64,000 bases of DNA from Sphingomonas hankookensis (GTDB taxonomy: Bacteria; Pseudomonadota; Alphaproteobacteria; Sphingomonadales; Sphingomonadaceae), in contig NZ_CP117025.1 in NCBI RefSeq assembly GCF_028551275.1, forward strand, positions 2,844,001-2,908,000, given 5' to 3'. Below the pieces are notes generated by a model. The model ran no database searches, was not told the DNA's origin, and saw only the letters and a program-made list of their open reading frames with translations. The position numbers and the translations under genes are program-made. Below, one piece after another: positions 1-8,572 of the stretch. The stretch's first letter is position 1, and each line of letters opens with the position of its first letter.

Positions 1-984
1 TTCGTCGACGGGCGGAGCTACTGGTTCTTCCTTGGCACGCCGCGCTTCGACGATCCGGAGGCACGGCATGATGCGGCGCGCATCTACCTGACCAGCCATG
101 GCGCGGATGGCTGGCGGCTGCATGGTGCGGCGTTCCCGGACGGCTTTACCCCCGGTAGCCGCGAATGGTCGGGGTCGGCGGTGCTGGCCGACGATGGTGC
201 GACGCTGACGATGTATTTCACCGCCGCCGGCCGGCGGGACGGGCCGCACAGCTTCGAACAAAGGCTGTTCGAGACGGTCGGTCGTTTTACCGTCGAGGGC
301 GACGACGCGCGGACGGAGCACTGGTCGACGCCGGTGGAGAGCGTCGTGGCAGACGGCGCATGCTACCGCATCGCGGACGAGGTCGAGGCGCCGGCAACCG
401 GCATCAAGGGGTTTCGCGATCCCGGCTTCTTCCACGATCCGGCGACCGGTCGTGACCATCTGCTGTTCGTCGGATCGGCGGCATGGACCGATGCCCAGCT
501 GGACGGGGTGATCGGCATCGCCAGCCGCGAGCGGGCCGATGCGCCATGGCAGCTGGCGACGCCGCTGGTCGACGCGATCGGCGTGAACAGCGAGCTGGAA
601 CGCCCGCACATCATCCTGCGCGACGGGCTCTATTACCTGTTCTGGTCGACCCAGGCGAAGCGCTTTGCCCGCGGCCTGCCCGCCCCCACCGGGTTGTACG
701 CGATGGTCGGCGACAGCATGGACGGGCCATGGCGGCCGGTGAACGGCAGCGGCCTCGTCGCCGGCAACCCGGCGGCCGAGCCGACGCAGGCCTATTGCTG
801 GTGGGTCACCGGCGAGGGACAGGTCGCCGCGTTCGTCGACTATGCCGGGCTGAACGGAGCGGATGCCGCCGCCGACGTGGCGCTGCGCCGCGCCCGGTTC
901 GGTGGGACCGCCGCCCCGTTCTTCCAGCTCGATTTCACCGGCGACCGGGTGACGATCGCCGGTTCTGGCGCCCCTACAGGTTAA
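1..984 (+). CDS. Glycoside hydrolase family 68 enzyme (levansucrase / beta-fructofuranosidase type), 5' end missing
   Basis: The reading frame is open from base 1, so the start lies outside the window; 327 codons and a TAA stop are present. Three GH68 hallmarks are visible: REWSGSA at fragment codons 54-60, FRDP at 138-141 (the RDP motif holding the transition-state-stabilising Asp) and ELERPH at 198-203 (the acid/base Glu). The nucleophile Asp motif must lie upstream. GH68 enzymes split sucrose and transfer fructose to water or to growing levan/inulin chains, usually outside the cytoplasm; a signal peptide cannot be judged here. Whether it polymerises or only hydrolyses cannot be read from the fragment. 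The last 11 bases overlap the 3' end of the convergent putA gene. Confidence 0.88.
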   Translation, partial: FVDGRSYWFFLGTPRFDDPEARHDAARIYLTSHGADGWRLHGAAFPDGFTPGSREWSGSAVLADDGATLTMYFTAAGRRDGPHSFEQRLFETVGRFTVEGDDARTEHWSTPVESVVADGACYRIADEVEAPATGIKGFRDPGFFHDPATGRDHLLFVGSAAWTDAQLDGVIGIASRERADAPWQLATPLVDAIGVNSELERPHIILRDGLYYLFWSTQAKRFARGLPAPTGLYAMVGDSMDGPWRPVNGSGLVAGNPAAEPTQAYCWWVTGEGQVAAFVDYAGLNGADAAADVALRRARFGGTAAPFFQLDFTGDRVTIAGSGAPTG

Positions 985-3900
985 GCAGCGCCGGGTCGCC
1001 GCCCTTCGCCATGATGTTGATCGAGGTGGAGCGTTCGGCGGCGTAGCGCAGCAGCGCATCGGGTCCGCCGGCCTTCGGACCGGTGCCCGACAGCCCTTCG
1101 CCGCCGAAGGGCTGGACGCCGACGACCGCGCCGATGATCGAGCGGTTGACATAGACATTGCCCGCCGGAACCAGCGCGGCGACTTCCTCGGCAAAACGGT
1201 CGATGCGGCTGTGGATGCCGAGCGTCAGGCCATAGCCGCGTGCCGCCAGCCTTCCCGCGACCGATGCGAGGTCGGCGGGGTCGTAGCGATAGACGTGCAG
1301 CACCGGGCCGAACACCTCGCGTTCGAGGAAGTCGGGGCTGGGCACTTCGGCGATGACCGGCGCGAAGTACGTGCCGCGCGAGTCGTGGCCGCGGGCGTCG
1401 GCGCGGAACAGGATCTTCGCCTCGCGCTCGAGGCGTTCGACATGGGCATTGAGGGCATCGCGTGCCTCCGCGTCGATCACCGGGCCGATATCGGTCGCCG
1501 GATCGGACGGATCGCCGATCACCATGCAGCCGGCCGCACCAACCAGCGTCTCGATCGTCGCGTCGGCGGTATCCTGGGGCAGGTACAGCAGGCGGAGCGC
1601 CGAGCAACGCTGCCCCGCCGAGCCGAAGGCGGAGAGGAGCACGTCGTCGACCACCTGTTCGCGCAGCGCACTGGTATCGACGAACAGGCCGTTCAAGCCG
1701 CCGGTTTCGGCGATGAACGGCAGGATCGGACCGTTGCGGTTGGCGAGGCTGCGGTTGATCGCCCAGGCGGTGTCGGTGCCGCCGGTGAAGGCGACGCCGG
1801 CAATGGCCGGATGCGCGACCAGCGCCGCGCCGACCTCCGCCCCGTCGCCCGGCAGCAGCGCCAGCAGATCGGGATCGAGCCCGGCCGAATGGAACAGGCG
1901 GACGGCTTCGGCGGCGACCAGCGGCGTCTGTTCGGCGGGCTTGGCGAGGACGGCGTTGCCGGCGGCGAGCGCGGCGGCGACCTGTCCGGTGAAGATCGCG
2001 AGCGGGAAATTCCATGGGCTGATGCAGACGAACACGCCGCGGCCGTGGAGTTCGATCTGGTTCACTTCGCCGACCGGCCCCGGCAGCACGGTCGGACCGG
2101 CGAAGCGGGTTTCGGCCAACAGGGCATAATAGCGGCAGAAATCGATCGCCTCGCGCACTTCGGCTACCGCGTCGTTCAACGTCTTGCCGGCTTCGGCGGA
2201 GAGAATCGCGATGAAGCGGTCCATCTGCGCATCGAGGGCGTCGGCCATGGCGCGGAGGATTTTCCCCCGGGAAACTCCGCCCATGGCGTTCCAGCGGGGC
2301 TGGGCGGCACGGGCGAGCGCGGCGGCGCGGTCGATTTCGGCGGGGGTGGCGGCGGTGACGGAGCCGATGGTCCGGCCATGGTCGACCGGGCTGGCCATGG
2401 GCACGGCGCCGGTGCCGGCAAGGGTCTGGCCACCGACGATCGGGCCGGCGTGGATGGTGGCGAAGGTGTCGCGAACCGACATTGCCCGGGCGCGGACCGA
2501 GGCGATGGAATAGTCGCGGCCAAGGGGGTTGCCGCGGCCGGGATAGATGCCGGATGGGGACGGGAGGCGCGGATGTTGACGCGGGGTCGCCGCAACCGCC
2601 GCGACCGGATCGGCGACCAGCGTCGTCGCCGGCACTTCCTCGTCCAGCAGGGCATTGACGAAGCTGCTGTTGGCGCCGTTTTCGAGCAGGCGACGGACGA
2701 GATAGGGCAGCAGTTCCTCATGCCCGCCGACCGGCGCATAAGCACGCAGGATCAAGGCGTTATCGCCGATAGTTGCCGCCGCCTGTCGGTACAGCCCCTC
2801 GCCCATGCCGTGCAGCCGCTGGTGCTCGATCCGCACGCCGGCGCGGTCGGCCATGTGGCGCACCGCCATCAGGCTGTGGGCGTTATGGGTCGCGAACTGC
2901 GGGTAGAGCGCCGGCGCCGCCGCGATCAACTTATGCGCGCACACCAGATAGGACAGGTCGGTCGCGGCCTTCGACGTGAACACCGGATAGCCCGGATGGC
3001 CGGCGATCTGCGCGCGCTTGACCTCGCTGTCCCAATAGGCGCCCTTGACCAGCCGGACCATGATCCGCCGCCCGGTGTCGCGCGACAGCCGTTCCAGCCC
3101 GTCGATCACCCCGCGCGCACGCTTGCCATAGGCCTGCACCACGACGCCGAGACCGGTCCAGTCGCCCAGCTCGCTCTCGCGCGCCAGCCGGTCGACCAGC
3201 TTGAGCGACAGGGCGAGGCGGTCCGCCTCCTCCGCGTCGATGGCGAGGTTGAGATTGTGGCGCGCGCCGATCAGCGCGAGGCGCTTCATGCGCGGATAGA
3301 GGTCGGCGAACACGTCGTCGGTCCGCACCGCTTCGTAGCGCGGGCACAGCGCCGAGAGCTTGACCGAGACGCCATGCCCTTCCTCCGGCGTGCTGCCGGG
3401 CGCGCGGGCGCGGCCGACCGCCTCGATCGCGGCGGCGTAGATATGTTCATAGCGTTCGGCATCGGCGGGGGTGCGCGCACCCTCCCCCAGCATGTCGAAC
3501 GAGCAGAGATAGCCTTCCTTCGCGGCACGCTTCAGCGCGGCCTCGATGGTCGAACCGAGCACGAACTGGTCGCCCATGATACCGACCGCGGCGGCCAGCG
3601 CACGGCGGATGACCGGTTCGCCCAGCCGCCCGGCAAGGCGGCGGATCGTCTCGCCGATGCCGGCCGGCCCTTCGTCGCCGACCAGCTTGCCGGTCAGCGT
3701 CAGGCCGATGGTCGAGGCGTTGACGAACAGGCTGGACGACTGGCCCAGATGCGCTGCCCAGTCGGCGGTGCCGACCTTTTCGGCGATCAGCCGGTCGCGG
3801 GTCGCGGCGTCGGGGGTGCGCAGCAGCGCCTCGGCCAGACACATCAGCGCCAGCCCCTCCTGCGTGCCCAGCGAGAATTGCTGGAGAAAGCCCTCGACCA

Positions 3901-4072
3901 CGCCGGGCTTGGCGGCGGCGGCGCGGGTGCGTTCGACCAGCTTCGCGGCCTTGGCGACGATCTCCGCGCGGTCGGATTGGGTCAGCGGCACCTGGGCAAG
4001 CAACTGCGGGAGCAGGACGCTCTCGTCGATGAACTTGTCGGCGTCCAGGGCATCCCAATCGATCGCGGGCAT
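974..4072 (-). CDS. putA: Bifunctional proline dehydrogenase / L-glutamate gamma-semialdehyde dehydrogenase PutA
   Basis: This 1032-residue protein oxidises proline to glutamate in two steps, FAD-dependent then NAD-dependent, with the intermediate channelled between sites. The proline dehydrogenase barrel covers about residues 80-480 with LVKGAYWD at 341-348. The aldehyde dehydrogenase half covers about 540-1020 with the Glu of FIAETGG near 789 and the catalytic Cys of GQRCSA near 823. The length is that of short (type A) PutA; the N-terminal ribbon-helix-helix DNA-binding domain of enterobacterial PutA (about 1320 residues) is absent, so this enzyme should not repress its own gene. An Lrp-family gene lies divergently upstream, as is known for putA/putR in other alphaproteobacteria. 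ATG start at 4072. Confidence 0.95.
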   Translation of the reverse strand: MPAIDWDALDADKFIDESVLLPQLLAQVPLTQSDRAEIVAKAAKLVERTRAAAAKPGVVEGFLQQFSLGTQEGLALMCLAEALLRTPDAATRDRLIAEKVGTADWAAHLGQSSSLFVNASTIGLTLTGKLVGDEGPAGIGETIRRLAGRLGEPVIRRALAAAVGIMGDQFVLGSTIEAALKRAAKEGYLCSFDMLGEGARTPADAERYEHIYAAAIEAVGRARAPGSTPEEGHGVSVKLSALCPRYEAVRTDDVFADLYPRMKRLALIGARHNLNLAIDAEEADRLALSLKLVDRLARESELGDWTGLGVVVQAYGKRARGVIDGLERLSRDTGRRIMVRLVKGAYWDSEVKRAQIAGHPGYPVFTSKAATDLSYLVCAHKLIAAAPALYPQFATHNAHSLMAVRHMADRAGVRIEHQRLHGMGEGLYRQAAATIGDNALILRAYAPVGGHEELLPYLVRRLLENGANSSFVNALLDEEVPATTLVADPVAAVAATPRQHPRLPSPSGIYPGRGNPLGRDYSIASVRARAMSVRDTFATIHAGPIVGGQTLAGTGAVPMASPVDHGRTIGSVTAATPAEIDRAAALARAAQPRWNAMGGVSRGKILRAMADALDAQMDRFIAILSAEAGKTLNDAVAEVREAIDFCRYYALLAETRFAGPTVLPGPVGEVNQIELHGRGVFVCISPWNFPLAIFTGQVAAALAAGNAVLAKPAEQTPLVAAEAVRLFHSAGLDPDLLALLPGDGAEVGAALVAHPAIAGVAFTGGTDTAWAINRSLANRNGPILPFIAETGGLNGLFVDTSALREQVVDDVLLSAFGSAGQRCSALRLLYLPQDTADATIETLVGAAGCMVIGDPSDPATDIGPVIDAEARDALNAHVERLEREAKILFRADARGHDSRGTYFAPVIAEVPSPDFLEREVFGPVLHVYRYDPADLASVAGRLAARGYGLTLGIHSRIDRFAEEVAALVPAGNVYVNRSIIGAVVGVQPFGGEGLSGTGPKAGGPDALLRYAAERSTSINIMAKGGDPALLNL

Positions 4073-4140
4073 TCGTCTCTCCGTATGTCGGTTCGTCGGT
4101 ATATCGCGGTTGAAGACAAAGGTGCTTCGTATGTTGGGGC

Positions 4141-4187
4141 GATCAGACGATAGTTTTCCTGGATAAGGGCGTTAGTATCGCCTGATC
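4141..4187. promoter_or_regulatory. Imperfect dyad between putA and its divergent Lrp-type regulator, candidate operator
   Basis: The arms gatcagacgata (4141-4152) and tatcgcctgatc (4176-4187) are inverted copies matching at 11 of 12 positions, with centres 35 bp apart. The dyad sits in the 191-bp gap between the two divergent start codons. Lrp-family proteins bind as octamers to spaced imperfect dyads and PutR-type activators act on such gaps, so this is a plausible binding region. The assignment is inference from position and symmetry. Confidence 0.4.
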
Positions 4188-4202
4188 TTCGGACGTGGTA
4201 GA

Positions 4203-4240
4203 AGAAGAAGCGGGACCCCGGGTCAAGCCCGGGGTGACGT
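4203..4240. repeat. Dispersed palindromic repeat, family 1 (single copy)
   Basis: The sequence contains the unit gacccc-ggg-tcaagcccgggg followed by tgacg, preceded by aagaagcg. The same unit recurs, in either orientation and singly or as head-to-head pairs, near 15369, 20611, 51392 and 55730, always between genes. It resembles REP-like elements common in sphingomonad genomes. It lies about 25 bases before the regulator start at 4264. Confidence 0.75.
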
Positions 4241-4263
4241 AGAGTGTGGGAGAGGTGGTTGCG

Positions 4264-4716
4264 ATGGACCAGACGGACCGGAAGTTGCTGCGGGTGTTGC
4301 AGGGCGATGGGCGGATCACCAATCAGGCGCTGGCGACGCAGTGCGGCCTGTCGCCCGCCGCCTGTTTCGAACGGGTGCGGCGGTTGCGCGAGAGTGGCGT
4401 TATCCGGGGGTACGCCGCGCTGCTCGATCCGGGAAAGCTCGACCGGTCGCTGCTGGTATTCATCGAGGTACTATTGGACCGCACCACCGACGACGTCTTC
4501 ACCGCCTTTGCCAACCATGTCCGCGACCTGCCGGAAGTGTTGGAATGTCATATGGTTGCGGGCGGTTTCGACTATCTTTTAAAGGTTCGCATGGCCGATA
4601 TGGATGCGTATCGGGCGTTCCTGGGCCGGACGCTGACGACCGTGCCCGGGGTACGCGAGACGCGGACCTATGCCGTGCTGGAGGAAGTGAAGGCGACGAC
4701 CGCGCTGCCGCTCTAA
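4264..4716 (+). CDS. Lrp/AsnC-family transcriptional regulator, probable PutR
   Basis: About 150 residues: an N-terminal helix-turn-helix (DQTDRKLLRVLQ...LSPAACFERVRRL, about 2-50) and a C-terminal RAM ligand-binding domain ending VRETRTYAVLEEVK. I prefer the ATG at 4264 to the in-frame GTG at 4246 because gggagagg lies just upstream and DQTDRKLL is the usual family start. It is divergent from putA; in Agrobacterium, Bradyrhizobium and Rhodobacter the gene in this position (putR) activates putA in response to proline. The putA assignment here rests on position only. Confidence 0.85.
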   Translation: MDQTDRKLLRVLQGDGRITNQALATQCGLSPAACFERVRRLRESGVIRGYAALLDPGKLDRSLLVFIEVLLDRTTDDVFTAFANHVRDLPEVLECHMVAGGFDYLLKVRMADMDAYRAFLGRTLTTVPGVRETRTYAVLEEVKATTALPL

Positions 4717-4723
4717 GCCGCGC

Positions 4724-5743
4724 TCAATCCTGTTCGACTACCAGATAGACCATCGACTGGGTGAGCAGGACATAGGCGATTTCGCCGAAGGTGACGGGAC
4801 CGGTCATGTCGCCCGGCCGCTCACCCTCAAGTCCCGCGTACATATAGTTCAGGATGCAGTTGCAGCTGAACACGACCTCGCCACCCGGGCTGCCCAGTTG
4901 TTCGGCGAATTGCCGCGGATAATCCTCGACCGGGCGGGCGAAGCGATAGGCGACATGGCCATAGACCGGGGCGAAGAAGGTTACACGCCCGGTCGCCTCG
5001 TCGATCCCCGCGGTCGCGACATTGACCATCGTGCCGTTGTAATCGGCGACCAGCGGCAGCCGGGTGTCGATGCCGTTCGCGGCGATATGATCGACCAGCC
5101 GGGTCGGCACGCCATCGACCGACACGTGTTCGACGGTAAAGCCGGTATCGGTGTCGAAGGTCAGCACCGGCCCGTCCATGTCGGGCGCGAACAGGTTGAC
5201 GATATCGGCACGGGCAAAGGCATGGTCGGGCAGCGCGACATGCAGCACCACCGCCCGATCGTCGGCCGAACGACCGCTGCGCCCGTCGAACACTTTCGGA
5301 CGGTCGGTCGCGGCGGCTTGCCCCGCGACGCCGGTGACCCAGCCCACCACCGGGCGGCGGAACATGTCGGGCCATTCGATGCCGTGGAGCGCGAAGTCGC
5401 GATGGACCTCGCTCTGCCCCGGGATCAGCAGGATGGTATAGCCATTGTCGGGACCGAGCGCCGCCATGTCCGGCAGGGCGGCGCGATCGAGCATCCCGAC
5501 CCATGCGACCGAGGCGAAGGCGGGCATCCGCTGGACGAAGATGCGGTCGGGCGCATGCGCCCCGCCGGCTTCGGCGGTCATGAAATAGGGGCTGGTGCCG
5601 CCGACCCATTCGCCCCGGGGCAGCGCGGCGAGCAGGCGCTCCTCCCCCGCCAAAATCAGGGTTTCGCCGGCGGCCAGCATCGCGGCGACCTCGTCGACGC
5701 TGTACAGCGACCGGTCGGCATGGAACGGGTTCGACGCGGTCAT
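4724..5743 (-). CDS. Uncharacterised protein with a FIST_C-like C-terminus
   Basis: 339 residues from ATG at 5743, which overlaps the TGA of the upstream small gene in an ATGA junction, so the two are probably co-translated. No signal peptide or membrane segment is evident. The C-terminal part carries GGEVVFSCNCILNYMYAG followed by PVTFGEIAYVLL, which resembles the FSC...GR and F-GEIA features of FIST_C sensory domains; the N-terminal half (AAGETLILAGEERLLAALP, WVGGTSPYFM) is not a fold I can name. I believe this corresponds to a DUF family (possibly DUF6976) but cannot verify it. The function is unknown; small-molecule sensing is only a guess from the FIST resemblance. Confidence 0.7.
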   Translation of the reverse strand: MTASNPFHADRSLYSVDEVAAMLAAGETLILAGEERLLAALPRGEWVGGTSPYFMTAEAGGAHAPDRIFVQRMPAFASVAWVGMLDRAALPDMAALGPDNGYTILLIPGQSEVHRDFALHGIEWPDMFRRPVVGWVTGVAGQAAATDRPKVFDGRSGRSADDRAVVLHVALPDHAFARADIVNLFAPDMDGPVLTFDTDTGFTVEHVSVDGVPTRLVDHIAANGIDTRLPLVADYNGTMVNVATAGIDEATGRVTFFAPVYGHVAYRFARPVEDYPRQFAEQLGSPGGEVVFSCNCILNYMYAGLEGERPGDMTGPVTFGEIAYVLLTQSMVYLVVEQD

Positions 5744-5985
5744 TGGGGCTTCCCCTGAAAGATCGTGGCATAGTCTTCGCGGGCGAAGCGCAGATTGTCG
5801 CGGAAGAAGCGGCGCAGTTCCTCGACCAGCGCCGGCCGGTCGGCATCGTCGCGGGCATAGGCATGGGTCAGGCGGATCATCAGGATGCGCAGCGCGAGGC
5901 ATTTATACGCCGGGCGGACCGCGCCCGACAGCACCGCGTCCCAACGGGGATCGGCTGCCGAAGGAATATCGATTGTATCTGTCAT
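5740..5985 (-). CDS. Small conserved-looking helical protein paired with the FIST-like gene
   Basis: 81 residues from ATG at 5985 (MTDTIDIPSAADPRWDAVLS...) to a TGA that overlaps the next gene's ATG by ATGA. The longer open frame upstream is not supported. The sequence is soluble, charged and mostly helical, with a C-terminal stretch FFRDNLRFAREDYATIFQG. I do not recognise the family. The coupling suggests that it acts with the 339-residue downstream protein, perhaps as a partner subunit. The promoter must lie in the 184-bp gap shared with the divergent hydrolase-like gene at 6170. Confidence 0.65.
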   Translation of the reverse strand: MTDTIDIPSAADPRWDAVLSGAVRPAYKCLALRILMIRLTHAYARDDADRPALVEELRRFFRDNLRFAREDYATIFQGKPQ

Positions 5986-6169
5986 GCCTTCCGGACCTCT
6001 CACCCGGCCTGCGATAACGGCATGCGCTTTAACATGGAGTATACGTCTGTAGCGGCGCGATCCGTGGCATTTCGGGATCGCTTCACCGTCACGGCGCGTT
6101 TGCGCCATTGCGCGGGGATGCAGGCATGATAGCCTGCCGTACATCACCCGCAGGAGGGGAGACGACACG

Positions 6170-6694
6170 ATGGTTGCCGTTGCCGACACCCGATATTCGG
6201 TGCTTGCCCTGTCCGATGGCACGCCCCCGCCCGCGCTGAACGACGTGATCGAGCGGCTGCGCGCGACGTTGCTGCCGCTGGGGCGGGAGAATGAGCGCAA
6301 CATGCTGGGCGCGCGGATCGACCGGTTCGTCAGCGAGGCGGACCGGCAGGTGATCCTGCTGGCGCATGGTGCCGGGTGCCGCGCGGCGGCGTGGTGGGCG
6401 CGGCTGTCGCCGTCGCATTATGTGCAGCGGGTGGCGGGCGCGATCCTGGTCGATCCGATGGTCGCGGATGGCGACAGCCGCTTCGCATCGCCCGCGACCC
6501 TGCTGCCGTTCCGGTCGATGACGCTCGACAGCACCGGGCGGATCGAGACGCTGGCACGCGAATGGGGCAGCGAGGTGATGCCCGGCGACAGCGCGGCGCG
6601 CGGTGGCGGGTTGCTGCGGCTGATCGACCGGTTGAGCGGTGCGGTGGTCGCGCATGATGTGCGGACGGCGGAGAGGCTGGTGGGGTTGGGGTAG
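6170..6694 (+). CDS. RBBP9/YdeN-like alpha/beta-hydrolase fold protein lacking catalytic residues
   Basis: 174 residues; ATG at 6170 follows a strong aggaggggag ribosome site. The layout matches the RBBP9/YdeN serine hydrolases: VILLAHGAGCRAAAWWA at about 61-77 stands where those proteins have the nucleophile elbow AHSLG, and VAGAILVDPM follows at the expected distance. The nucleophile Ser is replaced by Gly (residue 67), and the usual C-terminal GHIN histidine motif is missing (SAARGGG instead). It is therefore probably a non-catalytic relative, or a decaying gene. It stands alone, divergent from the uncharacterised pair at 4724-5985. Confidence 0.7.
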   Translation: MVAVADTRYSVLALSDGTPPPALNDVIERLRATLLPLGRENERNMLGARIDRFVSEADRQVILLAHGAGCRAAAWWARLSPSHYVQRVAGAILVDPMVADGDSRFASPATLLPFRSMTLDSTGRIETLAREWGSEVMPGDSAARGGGLLRLIDRLSGAVVAHDVRTAERLVGLG

Positions 6695-6746
6695 GGTTCC
6701 GGCCGACTTCTCTCTTTCCCGGCCGCTCTCTACCCTCCCCCCGTTT

Positions 6747-6854
6747 GCTTCGAGCGGAGGTTCGAGCCTGTCGAGAACCGTAGTCGAGAAGGGGGCGCCC
6801 CAAACCGGGGGTTCTCGACGGGCGCTTCTCGACAAGCTCGAAGCTGCTCGAACC
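6747..6854. repeat. Inverted repeat of the ttcgag-tgtcgagaa type
   Basis: The left arm ggttcgagcctgtcgagaacc and the right arm containing cgcttctcgacaagctcgaa form a long imperfect palindrome between the hydrolase-like gene and the Lrp-type gene. Similar ttcgag/ctcgaa repeats are widespread between genes in sphingomonads. It may act as a bidirectional terminator for the two convergent genes, but it has no clear T-run. Confidence 0.65.
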
Positions 6855-6882
6855 GAACGGTAGGGTATGGTGGGAACCGCCC

Positions 6883-7338
6883 TCACCCCCGGCGCCTGGG
6901 CATCAACGCATTGCGCATCGCGAAGCTCGAATTGATCCGCGTCACGCCGGGCAGGCGCGACAATATGTCGGTGTGCAGCGCCTCGTACGCCGCTGCCGAT
7001 TCGACCGCGACGCGCAGCCAGTAATCGGACTGGCCGGTCATCAGCCAGCATTCCTGAATCTCCGCATGGCGGCGCACCGCCGCTTCGAAGCGGGAAAGAT
7101 ATTCCTCGGTCTGGCGCTCCAGCGTCACCTGCACGATCACCGTCGCGCCATGGTCGGCCGGGTCGGCGCGGGTGACGACGGTATAGCCGCGGATGACGCC
7201 GGCATCCTCCAGCAACCGCACCCGGCGGAGACAGGCGGAGGGTGATAGCCCGACCTCCGCCGCCAGCGCGTTGTTGGGGCGGCGGGCGTCGAGCCGCAGC
7301 AGGTTCAGCAATTTGCGGTCGATGGCGTCGAGGTTCAT
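6883..7338 (-). CDS. Lrp/AsnC-family transcriptional regulator, DadR-like
   Basis: 151 residues from ATG at 7338 (MNLDAIDRKLLNLLRLDARR); a TTG at 7353 would add five residues but has a poorer context. N-terminal helix-turn-helix (LSPSACLRRVRLLEDAGVIRGY) and C-terminal RAM domain (YWLRVAVES...LPGVTRINSSFAMRNAL). It is divergent from alr-dadA. Lrp-type activators of alanine catabolism (DadR in Pseudomonas, Lrp in E. coli) hold the same position, so an alanine-responsive role is likely. A 12-bp palindrome in the gap could be part of its site. Confidence 0.85.
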   Translation of the reverse strand: MNLDAIDRKLLNLLRLDARRPNNALAAEVGLSPSACLRRVRLLEDAGVIRGYTVVTRADPADHGATVIVQVTLERQTEEYLSRFEAAVRRHAEIQECWLMTGQSDYWLRVAVESAAAYEALHTDILSRLPGVTRINSSFAMRNALMPRRRG

Positions 7339-7366
7339 CTTCGTTGCGTCCAACCCGCCAATTATT

Positions 7367-7378
7367 GCGTACCTACGC
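7367..7378. promoter_or_regulatory. Short palindrome gcgtacctacgc in the dadR-alr gap
   Basis: The arms gcgta and tacgc flank two bases, and further tgcg/cgca half-sites follow (near 7404-7430) before alr. The gap between the two divergent starts is 121 bp. It is a candidate part of the operator for the adjacent Lrp-type regulator, inferred from symmetry and position only. Confidence 0.3.
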
Positions 7379-7459
7379 TATTACGGCAGAAGATGCGGCA
7401 CAATCGCAAAACCTGCGATACTATCTGCGCTACGCTGGGCTTACGGAGAGCATGGAACG

Positions 7460-8572
7460 ATGGCATTGCTGACGATCGACCTGAACGCGCTGGTCGCCAA
7501 TTACCGGACGATCGCGGCGACCGTCGCCCCGGCGCGGGCGGCGGGCGTGGTGAAGGCCGATGGCTATGGCCTGGGCGCAGGGATCGTCGCCGATGCGCTG
7601 TACCGCGCGGGGTGCCGCGATTTCTTCGTCGCGCTGACCGGGGAAGCCACCGCGCTGCGCCCGACCCTGCCCGCCGATGCTCGGCTGTTCGTGCTCAACG
7701 GAATCGCGCCGGGCGAGGAAGCGGCGCTGATCGCCGCCGATGCGGTGCCGGTGCTCAACTGCCCGGCGGATATCGAGCGCTGGGCGGCGGCGGGGCGGAT
7801 CGCCGGGCGGCGGCTGCCGGCGGCGGTGCAGGTCGACAGCGGCATGTCGCGGCTGGGGCTGGCCCCGGACGAGGTCGCGGCGATCGCCGCCGACCCGACG
7901 ATGCTGGGCGGGATCGAGCTGGTGCTGGTGATGAGCCACCTCGCCTGCGGCGACGAACCGGGATCGGGCGCGAACGCGGCGCAGCGGGCGCGGTTCGACG
8001 AACTGGCGGCGATGCTGCCCCCGGCGGAGCGGTCGCTGGCCAATTCGGGGGGATCGTTCCTGGGCGGCGGGTTTCATGGCGACCTCGTCCGGCCGGGAAT
8101 CGCGCTCTATGGCGGGGCACCGCAGGACGGGCGGCCCAATCCGATGCGGCCGGTCGTCGCGTTGGAGGCGCGGATCGTGCAGTGGCGCGACGTGCCGGCG
8201 GGGACCGGCGTGGGCTATGGCCTGACCTCGGTCGCAAGCCACGACCGGCGGATCGCGACCCTGTCCTATGGCTATGCCGATGGCTGGCCGCGGATGCTGA
8301 GCAACCGGGGCGCGGCCTATGTCGCCGGGGTACGCGCGCCGATCGCCGGGCGGGTGTCGATGGACAGCATCTGCATCGACGTGACCGATGTGGCCGTAGA
8401 CCTGCTGGTCGCGACACCCAATGCGGAGCTGATCGGCCCGCACCAGAGCATCGATGCGGTCGCGGCGGATGCCGGAACCATCGCCTATGAAATCCTGACC
8501 AGCCTGCGCCACCGCCATGCCCGGCGGATCGTGGCCCTCACCCAACAAGAGGACGCAACATGCGGATCGTGA
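7460..8572 (+). CDS. alr: Alanine racemase
   Basis: 370 residues from ATG at 7460 ([18 protein letters not shown]). It interconverts L- and D-alanine using PLP. The PLP-binding Lys is in [10 protein letters not shown] (K32) and the opposing catalytic Tyr in GVGYGLTSV (Y253); the barrel is followed by the beta domain with [14 protein letters not shown]. The reading frame is open far upstream, but only this start fits the family. The gene overlaps dadA by 13 bases. Together with the divergent Lrp-type regulator this looks like a catabolic dadX-dadA arrangement, although it may also supply D-Ala for peptidoglycan; no second racemase is in view. Confidence 0.93.
   Translation: MALLTIDLNALVANYRTIAATVAPARAAGVVKADGYGLGAGIVADALYRAGCRDFFVALTGEATALRPTLPADARLFVLNGIAPGEEAALIAADAVPVLNCPADIERWAAAGRIAGRRLPAAVQVDSGMSRLGLAPDEVAAIAADPTMLGGIELVLVMSHLACGDEPGSGANAAQRARFDELAAMLPPAERSLANSGGSFLGGGFHGDLVRPGIALYGGAPQDGRPNPMRPVVALEARIVQWRDVPAGTGVGYGLTSVASHDRRIATLSYGYADGWPRMLSNRGAAYVAGVRAPIAGRVSMDSICIDVTDVAVDLLVATPNAELIGPHQSIDAVAADAGTIAYEILTSLRHRHARRIVALTQQEDATCGS

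Noticed and set aside
1211..4153. A 980-codon open frame on the plus strand opposite putA
   Set aside because: It is the antisense shadow of a high-GC gene; its translation is Arg/Gly/Asp/Gln-rich without motifs while putA is clearly real.
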